From contig CAZSTR010000002.1 of NCBI GenBank assembly GCA_964609975.1, positions 26,811-90,810 of the forward strand: a stretch of DNA of 64,000 nucleotides. The letters run 5' to 3'. The translations under genes and the position numbers were made by a program. Source of the DNA: UBA5905 sp964609975 (GTDB taxonomy: Bacteria > Bacillota > Clostridia > Oscillospirales > Acutalibacteraceae). The first letter of the stretch is position 1. Each line of letters opens with the position of its first letter. Positions 58,861-64,000 of the stretch are shown here, piece by piece. The notes beneath the pieces were generated by a model. The model saw only the letters and a list, made by a program, of their open reading frames with translations. It had not been told where the DNA came from and did no database searches.

Positions 58861-59627
58861 TTATGCAAACACATCCAGCACGGGTCGTGCCTCCAGAATG
58901 GCCTGCTCGAAGTCCGGAGCGAATATGGCCTCCAGACTGATGCGTGCGGTATACCCGCAGGCCTTCAGAGCCTCCGCCCAGGCGGAGCATTCGGAAATGT
59001 CGGCCATGATTGGCGCGCGTCTGTCCGGATTGGGGCGGGCAATGTGAGCGTGGCAAAGCATCCCCTTTGAATTCTTGACGGCGTCGAATGTTTCGCCGTT
59101 TCGATACACATGGAAAAAATCGACCAGACATTTGACATTTTCGTTGTTGGCGAGGGTGCAAATTTCGATGCCGTCTGCAACGGTGTTGATAAAATTGGTT
59201 TCATGAACATTCAATGGCTCCACGGCGAGCGTCATGCCGTGCTTTCCGGCGATTTCTCCGCAAACATTCAGTACCCGGACAAATTGCTTCACGGCGCTCT
59301 TTCGTTGGTAGCCCTCCGGGATTTTTCTTGCTGCCCGCTTCCCAAAACGGCGATTTTTCCGCCAAGCTCCTTGGCGCGGGAAAATCCTTTTTCGGCGTAT
59401 GCGGCAATGAAGGCATAATCTATATCGCCGTTGAGCCGAATGTCCGGCTTGAAAAAGCCGTTATAACATTCGGCGGAAAGGCCATAATGCGCAATGGCGT
59501 CATAAGTTTCCCGGAACTGCACATCGTCCGAAAGGGCAATATTCGAAAAGCTCAATTCGATATAGTCATATTTGTGCTTTTCCAGAATGGGCAGCTTGTC
59601 TGTGCCACAGCATACACCGTGTTTCAT
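58861..59627 (-). pseudogene. Sugar phosphate isomerase/epimerase (AP_endonuc_2 TIM barrel), frameshifted
   Basis: Two consecutive minus-strand frames encode one xylose-isomerase-like TIM barrel. The first (59627-59289) starts MKHGVCCGTDKLPILEKHKYDYIELSFS and reaches KIAVLGSG. The second frame (RKIPEGYQRKSAVKQFVRVLN onward) covers the rest, with MTLAVEPLNVHETNF and CLVDFFHVYRNGE. The switch falls at a run of three C on the plus strand (59334-59336); one missing base there restores LGSGAARKIPEG, the usual family loop. This is either a real loss-of-function mutation or a sequencing error. AGAGGG precedes the ATG. Partner of the esterase gene, presumably in carbohydrate catabolism. Confidence 0.85.
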
Positions 59628-59786
59628 CTAATCCCTCTTTCCTCTCTGCGTATCGAAGCAACAGGCTATGCCCGGTGCGTCTGCGCAGGCTTATTACGTT
59701 TTCGCCAATAAGATTGTAGTTGTTGTAGCACAGAATACATGCAAAGGCTATTGCACATCGACTCAAAAAACATTGAAAATCGGAGA

Positions 59787-59815
59787 AACGGTGCGCGTGA
59801 AAGCGCCGTTTGTCT
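59787..59815. repeat. Inverted repeat in the isomerase-DnaD gap
   Basis: AAACGGTGCGC and its near complement GCGCCGTTT flank a GTGA..A loop. With no clear T-run on either side, its role is unknown. Confidence 0.4.
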
Positions 59816-59850
59816 GTTTTGGCAAACACGCGAAAATTTAAGGTTTTCGC

Positions 59851-59879
59851 TTGCGCTATGTCGAAAAATATGGTATATT
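59851..59879 (+). promoter_or_regulatory. Sigma-A promoter of the DnaD-loader operon
   Basis: TTGCGC (59851-59856) and TATATT (59874-59879) have a 17-base spacer. Confidence 0.65.
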
Positions 59880-59917
59880 GATATATCACAGAAGAGAACG
59901 AAGGGAGCGAATAGGCG

Positions 59918-60883
59918 ATGGCGGAATATTTTTGGAACCCGGCTGGGCTGACGGAGCCGGTGCTGTTGCCGTCCACGGTGACGGACACACTGTTGACGCT
60001 GGCGTCGGCGGAGCAGCTGCGCGTGCTCCTTTGGCTCTCTCGCCATCGGCTGACGCTGGACCCGGCGGCCTGTGCCGCGGCGGTGGGGCTGTCCCCCGAT
60101 GAATGTGTCGGCTGCGTGGATTTTTGGGTGGAGCAGGGTGTTCTTGTGTTCCAGGGGGCGGCAAAGCCATCCCCCGCCCCGAAAACGGAAAAGGTCGCTT
60201 TGCCCCGTCCGGCGGTGGTGAAGCCCCAGCTTCGTGAGGTGCTGGAATATCAAAAGGCTCATCCGGATTTTGCCGGTCTGGTGCAGGATGTGTCCATCCG
60301 TCTCGGAAAAGCTATCGGCCATAACGATACCGCCACGCTGTTGTATCTGCTGGACACGGTGGGTCTGCCGCCTCAGGTGATTATTCTGGAGGTGGCCTAT
60401 GCGGTGTCCATCGGAAAGCCCAATTTGCGCTATATTGAAAAAATCGCGCTGGACTGGGCGGATCAGGAGCTGACCACGCTGGAGGCGGTGGATGCCCATA
60501 TTCGAAGGCTGGAGGCCTGCCGCATGGCCGCGAAAAAGGTGGAGGGCTGGCTGATGCTTCCGCGTCCGTTGACGGCGGCCCAGGCACAGCTGGCGGATAA
60601 ATGGCTCAATGAGTGGCAGGTGCGGGAGGAAATGCTCCAGCTGGCGGACAATATCACCAGAGAGAAAACCGGGAAGTTTTCCCCCGCCTATACAGACCGG
60701 ATTTTGGAGCGCTGGCACGCCGAGGGCATCGACACCCCCGAAAAGGCGACCGCTCCCGCCGCCCCGGCGCGGCGTTCCGGGGTGCAGGCTACCAATCCGG
60801 CGGAAAGTAGTCTGGAGCTGGAAAATTTCGAGCAGGAGCTTATACGCTATACGCCTGTGTTTCATAAAGAAAAAGCAACCTAA
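59918..60883 (+). CDS. DnaD-domain replication protein
   Basis: The 321-residue protein has an N-terminal winged-helix region (about 1-75) and two DnaD-like (DDBH2) segments, the second with the IEKIALDWADQELTTLEAV pattern (the YxxxIxxxW-type motif). A Pro/Ala-rich linker joins the halves. DnaD proteins of Firmicutes help load the replicative helicase. GAAGGGAGCG lies upstream of the ATG. It is directly followed by a DnaC/DnaI-like loader gene, the typical pairing. Confidence 0.9.
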   Translation: MAEYFWNPAGLTEPVLLPSTVTDTLLTLASAEQLRVLLWLSRHRLTLDPAACAAAVGLSPDECVGCVDFWVEQGVLVFQGAAKPSPAPKTEKVALPRPAVVKPQLREVLEYQKAHPDFAGLVQDVSIRLGKAIGHNDTATLLYLLDTVGLPPQVIILEVAYAVSIGKPNLRYIEKIALDWADQELTTLEAVDAHIRRLEACRMAAKKVEGWLMLPRPLTAAQAQLADKWLNEWQVREEMLQLADNITREKTGKFSPAYTDRILERWHAEGIDTPEKATAPAAPARRSGVQATNPAESSLELENFEQELIRYTPVFHKEKAT

Positions 60884-60895
60884 GGAGGCGATTTC

Positions 60896-61879
60896 ATGGC
60901 ATACGATCCGCAGGTCATTGCAGCGGCCCGGCAACAGCTGGATCAGCGCCGGGGCGCGGCGGCCGGAAGGGCGGCGGCGCTACAGCGGGAGGTGTTTGCC
61001 CGGTTTCCGCGGGCGGCGGAAATCGAGCGGGAGCTGGCCGCCACCCTGCCGCAAATCACGCGGGTGATTTTGGACGGCGGCGACCCGGAACAGCTTCAGC
61101 AGCTGCAAAAGCAAAATTTGGCGCTTCAGGAGGAGCGGCGGGAGCTGTTGCACCGCGCCGGCTACGCGGCGGATGATTTTGAGCCGCAATATGCCTGCCC
61201 TGTGTGTCAGGACACCGGCTTCGCGCACGGAAAGGCCTGCGAATGTTATCGCAAGCTGTTGCGTGAGGAAGCCTGTCGGCGTCTTTCCTCCCTATCCTCT
61301 ATGCGCTTGACGGATTTCGACACGCTGGACCCGGAGCTGTACGATGCCGCTCCCGACCCGAAGCTGGGTGTTTCCCCCCGCCAGAGGATGCTGGATGTGA
61401 TTGCCTATTGCCGTACCTATGCGGAGCAGTTTGCTCCCGATTCCGGAAGCCTTCTGCTGCAGGGCGCCACCGGAACGGGGAAAACCCACCTGTCGCTGGC
61501 CATCGCGAAGCGGGTCACGGAGCAGGGCTATGGCGTGGTATACGGTTCGGTTCAGCCCCTGCTCCGCCGCTTGGAAAGCGAGCATTTTGGTCGCAGTGAG
61601 GGGGATGCAGAGACCCAGCTGATTGACAGCGACCTGCTGGTGCTGGATGATTTGGGGATGGAATTCGACAGCCCCTTTTACCGGGCCTGCATTTATAATC
61701 TGCTGAACGGCCGGCTGTTGGACGGTCGCCCCACCATCATCAGCACCAATCTGACGCTGGCGGCCATTCAGGAGCGCTATGGCGACCAAATCGCCAGCCG
61801 CATCACCGGAGGCTTCGAGCTGTTGTTTTGTGTCGGAAAGGACATCCGCCAGCAGCTGCGGCGGCGGGCGATGCGCTGA
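60896..61879 (+). CDS. DnaC/DnaI-like helicase loader ATPase
   Basis: The 327-residue AAA+ protein has an N-terminal region with a Cys cluster (Cys101, Cys104, Cys115, Cys117; CPVCQDTGF..ACEC) that probably binds zinc. The ATPase has Walker A GATGTGKT (190-197), Walker B LLVLDDLGMEF and the sensor STNLTLAAIQERYGDQIASR, with the arginine finger expected in the last part. This is the DnaI/DnaC family that delivers the DnaB helicase to DNA. AAGGAGG precedes the ATG. It follows the DnaD gene by 12 bases. Confidence 0.92.
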   Translation: MAYDPQVIAAARQQLDQRRGAAAGRAAALQREVFARFPRAAEIERELAATLPQITRVILDGGDPEQLQQLQKQNLALQEERRELLHRAGYAADDFEPQYACPVCQDTGFAHGKACECYRKLLREEACRRLSSLSSMRLTDFDTLDPELYDAAPDPKLGVSPRQRMLDVIAYCRTYAEQFAPDSGSLLLQGATGTGKTHLSLAIAKRVTEQGYGVVYGSVQPLLRRLESEHFGRSEGDAETQLIDSDLLVLDDLGMEFDSPFYRACIYNLLNGRLLDGRPTIISTNLTLAAIQERYGDQIASRITGGFELLFCVGKDIRQQLRRRAMR

Positions 61880-61893
61880 TTTCGTTCCCCCTT

Positions 61894-61917
61894 CGGGCGG
61901 CTTGCGCCCGTCTTTAT
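61894..61917 (+). terminator. Short terminator after the helicase loader gene
   Basis: CGGGCG and CGCCCG pair around GCTTG, followed by TCTTTAT. The stem is short. Confidence 0.55.
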
Positions 61918-61928
61918 ATGCCTATAAT
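61900..61928 (+). promoter_or_regulatory. Weak promoter before the pseudokinase gene
   Basis: TATAAT at 61923-61928 is a consensus -10. The best -35 with 17-base spacing is the poor GCTTGC (61900-61905), overlapping the terminator stem. Confidence 0.45.
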
Positions 61929-61964
61929 GAGAACGATCGAAAGAATATCAGGAGGTTTTAGCAA

Positions 61965-63596
61965 ATGGCAAAGCTTTGTATGGGTTGTATGAACCCGTTG
62001 CCAGAGGAGGCCGGGCAGTGCCCCGTTTGCGGCTTTTCGGTAGACGGATCCAATCCGGTGGAGGCGCTGGCTCTGGAGTCGGTGCTTCAGGAAAATTATC
62101 TGGTGGGGCGGCTGCTGCGCGCCGGCAGTGACAGCCTGCTATATCTCGGCTATAATCGGCTTTTGAAGGAGCCTTGTCTCATTCAGGAGTTTTTCCCCGC
62201 GGGGTTGGCCGAGCGGACTGCAAACGGCGGGGTTGCGCCGGTGGTGGGGAGCGAGGAGCTTTTCGCGGAGCTGCGGCTGACCTTCCGCAGCACCATGCGC
62301 AGTCTCGCCCGCGTAAAGGATTTGCCGACGGTGATTCCGCTGTATGACATCGTGGAGGAAAACGGAAGCGTTTATGCCATTTCCGATTATGTGGAAGGGG
62401 TCACGCTGGCGCAAAAAATCAAGCAAAACGGCGGCCGTCTCCCCTGGGCGCAGGCGAAGCCGCTGTTCATGTCCCTGTCCAACGGACTGGAGCAGCTGCA
62501 TCAGGCGGGTCTGCTGCACCTGGCGATTTGTCCGGAGAATGTACTGTTGAGCAACGACGGTCGGGTGCTGTTGCGGAATTTCGCCCTGCCGGAGGCGCGG
62601 CTTGCGGGCGGGTCTCTGCGGCCGGAGCTGGCGGCTGGCTATGCCGCCCCGGAGCAATATTCCGCCGACCGCGCGGCGGGGGCGGCGGCCGATATTTATG
62701 GGCTGGCGGCGACGCTGTTTTATACCGTTACAGGAAATGTTCCTCCGGCAGGCAACAAGCGCCAGAAAAACTCCGACGACCTGTTTATGCCGGCGGATGT
62801 GGCCGAGGAGCTGTCCCAGCCGGTGTGCGTGACCCTGTTTAACGCGCTGCTGGTTTCGCCGGAACAGCGCACGCCCACGGTGGCGGATTTCCGGGAGCAG
62901 CTGGGGCTGGAGCCGAATGTGTCCGCGTTGCGGGACGAGGTGCGCGCCGACCAGCAAATGGAGCAGGCGGCGCCGAAGAGGAAAAAGCAGGTCAACCCAT
63001 GGGTGATTGTGGGCATCACAGCCGCGGCGGTGCTGTTGGTGCTGGCAGCGGTGTGGCTGGCGCTGAGGGGCGCCCCGGAGGAGCCGGATTCGTCCAGCGA
63101 CCCGATTTCTCTGCCGCAGATTTCCACCACCTCCACCTCCTCGAAAAAGGATAAGCTGTATGCGGTGCCCAATCTGCTTGGGAAGGTTTATTATGAGATT
63201 GACACCGAAAAGCTGGACGGAGAAATGACGGTGGAGGTCAAATATAAGGAATATAACGCCAAGGCGAAGGACACGGTCATTTTCCAGGAGCCGAAGGCCG
63301 GCGAGGGCGTGGCGAAGGGCACCACCATTTATCTGGTGGTCAGCCTGGGCAAGAACGACGAGCTGACGGTTCCGGATGTGGCCGGCTGGAAGGAGGAGCA
63401 CGCGAAGCTCTATCTGGAGGCACTGGGCTTCCGGGTAGAAATGGTGTATTTGCAGGCCTCCGAGATGGAAAAGGGCTATGTGGACGGAACCGACCCGGTG
63501 GCCGGAACGAAGAAAAAGCTGGGAGATACCATCACTCTGCGGGTGAGCAATGTGAGCCAGCCGGTTGCCGACGCGCCGGAAGCGGATATCGAATAA
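61965..63596 (+). CDS. Zinc-ribbon PASTA pseudokinase
   Basis: The 543-residue protein has, in order, a four-Cys zinc ribbon (Cys5, Cys8, Cys19, Cys22), a Ser/Thr-kinase fold (about 40-310), a membrane helix (about 345-367), a Ser/Thr-rich linker and two PASTA repeats (about 398-462 and 466-529). The kinase fold lacks the catalytic residues: the usual VAIK lysine is Gln74 (CLIQEFFP), HRD is HLA (185-187), and DFG is NFA (205-207). Structural residues remain: Asn192, the GYAAPEQY loop and Asp243 of DIYGLAATLFY. It is most likely a signalling scaffold that senses muropeptide or wall state through PASTA repeats. AGGAGG precedes the ATG. Confidence 0.9.
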   Translation: MAKLCMGCMNPLPEEAGQCPVCGFSVDGSNPVEALALESVLQENYLVGRLLRAGSDSLLYLGYNRLLKEPCLIQEFFPAGLAERTANGGVAPVVGSEELFAELRLTFRSTMRSLARVKDLPTVIPLYDIVEENGSVYAISDYVEGVTLAQKIKQNGGRLPWAQAKPLFMSLSNGLEQLHQAGLLHLAICPENVLLSNDGRVLLRNFALPEARLAGGSLRPELAAGYAAPEQYSADRAAGAAADIYGLAATLFYTVTGNVPPAGNKRQKNSDDLFMPADVAEELSQPVCVTLFNALLVSPEQRTPTVADFREQLGLEPNVSALRDEVRADQQMEQAAPKRKKQVNPWVIVGITAAAVLLVLAAVWLALRGAPEEPDSSSDPISLPQISTTSTSSKKDKLYAVPNLLGKVYYEIDTEKLDGEMTVEVKYKEYNAKAKDTVIFQEPKAGEGVAKGTTIYLVVSLGKNDELTVPDVAGWKEEHAKLYLEALGFRVEMVYLQASEMEKGYVDGTDPVAGTKKKLGDTITLRVSNVSQPVADAPEADIE

Positions 63597-63676
63597 GCCG
63601 AAAAAGGATAAAAAAGAGCGCCTCTCCCACTGGAGTGCTCCCTGTCAAGTAGACAAGCGAAATAACAAAAGAATAT

Positions 63677-63946
63677 TTAGTTGAGTGAATTCCATCCTGC
63701 TGCGCAGCAGGGTGGAATTTTTCTCGCCACCGCAGCGGTGTGGTATTCCATCGGTGTCATACATTTAAGTTTTAATTGGTATCGTTTTGTATTGTAAAAG
63801 TGAATATGGTTTTCAATTGCTTTTGTTAATTCTTCTTGCAAAGTGAATTTTTTGAGATAATATATTTCAGATTTGAGAATTCCCCAATAGCCCTCCATAG
63901 GTTCGTTGTCAATACATATTCCTACTCTTGACATACTTTGTCGCAT
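63677..63946 (-). pseudogene. IS3-family transposase (OrfB), C-terminal part, apparently degenerate
   Basis: The 89-codon frame holds the DDE-integrase C-terminus: RQSMSRVGICIDNEPMEGYWGILKSE, with the last catalytic Glu, then the LKKFTLQEELTKAIENHIHFYN and LKCMTPMEYH region. An in-frame TAG (63955-63953) lies three codons upstream. A fragment TNKFIAGYA-like in another frame just beyond suggests a deletion or frameshift. The element is therefore probably inactive, but the window ends at 64000. Confidence 0.72.
63688..63724. repeat. Subterminal hairpin of the insertion sequence
   Basis: AATTCCATCCTGCTGC (63688-63703) and GCAGCAGGGTGGAATT (63704-63719) form a near-perfect stem with T-run on the plus side. 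It sits inside the transposase 3' end and may stop transcription into the element. Confidence 0.65.
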
Positions 63947-64000
63947 ACCCAGCTATAAATTTGTTGGTATAAGACCTTGTATGTTTCTACGGTTAATCCG

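Larger units (their letters stand above)
63643..64000 (-). mobile_element. IS3-family insertion sequence, one end (continues off the window)
   Basis: The plus-strand end starts TGTCAAGTAGACAAGC at 63643, which looks like a typical IS3/IS150-group terminal repeat, and a transposase fragment reads towards it from the right. The opposite end is outside the window, so target duplication and exact group cannot be tested. Confidence 0.7.

Noticed and set aside
63605..63642. Terminator of the pseudokinase gene cut by the insertion sequence
   Set aside because: GAGCGC..GTGCTC could be a stem whose T-run was replaced by the element, but the pairing is too poor to claim.

Overview
The window reads as one chromosomal contig from a moderately GC-rich, Gram-positive, probably spore-forming anaerobe of the class Clostridia. 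An Oscillospiraceae/Ruminococcaceae-like lineage is my best guess, from style only. The evidence is AGGAGG-type ribosome binding sites, sigma-A promoters with 17-bp spacers, a TPP riboswitch before thiT, a SpoVAE-like protein, a PdaA-like cortex deacetylase behind a sigma-G-like promoter, LTA-synthase and DnaD family proteins, GTP-type PEP carboxykinase and a PASTA protein. I saw no rRNA, tRNA or CRISPR array.

Layout. 0-5.6 kb: a LysR fragment, thiT under a TPP riboswitch, a Na/Pi cotransporter, and a MerR regulator divergent from an aldo/keto reductase-flavoprotein pair. 5.6-13 kb: an ArsR/CadC-type repressor with a P1B metal ATPase, a polar amino-acid ABC transporter whose binding protein appears circularly permuted, a CNNM/CBS protein and a lone spoVAE-like gene. 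13-23.4 kb: cell-envelope genes (YfhO, LTA-synthase-like), then a polyphosphate-polymerase/DUF4956/two-component operon divergent from a Cthe_2159-like beta-helix lipoprotein. 23.5-25.3 kb: PEP carboxykinase.

25.6-45.2 kb is a large surface-polysaccharide locus: glycosyltransferases, two Wzx flippases, two LicD proteins, a Wzz-like co-polymerase with a degenerate kinase domain, the four-gene dTDP-L-rhamnose pathway, a cytidylyltransferase/reductase pair that looks like a CDP-alditol pathway, a Wzy polymerase, an acetyltransferase and UDP-galactopyranose mutase. Part of it (roughly 34-44 kb) is visibly AT-richer than its flanks. The predicted product is a rhamnose- and galactofuranose-containing polymer carrying phospho-substituents. 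No priming sugar-phosphate transferase was seen.

45.2-64 kb: a PHP phosphoesterase, DEAD-box helicase, G5/3D wall protein, PdaA-like deacetylase, DUF1540 and LamG proteins, FeoAB, a possible small-transcript locus, a DUF3810 protein, UvrB, a CE15-like esterase with a frameshifted isomerase, a DnaD/helicase-loader pair, a zinc-ribbon PASTA pseudokinase, and the end of an IS3-family element at the right edge.
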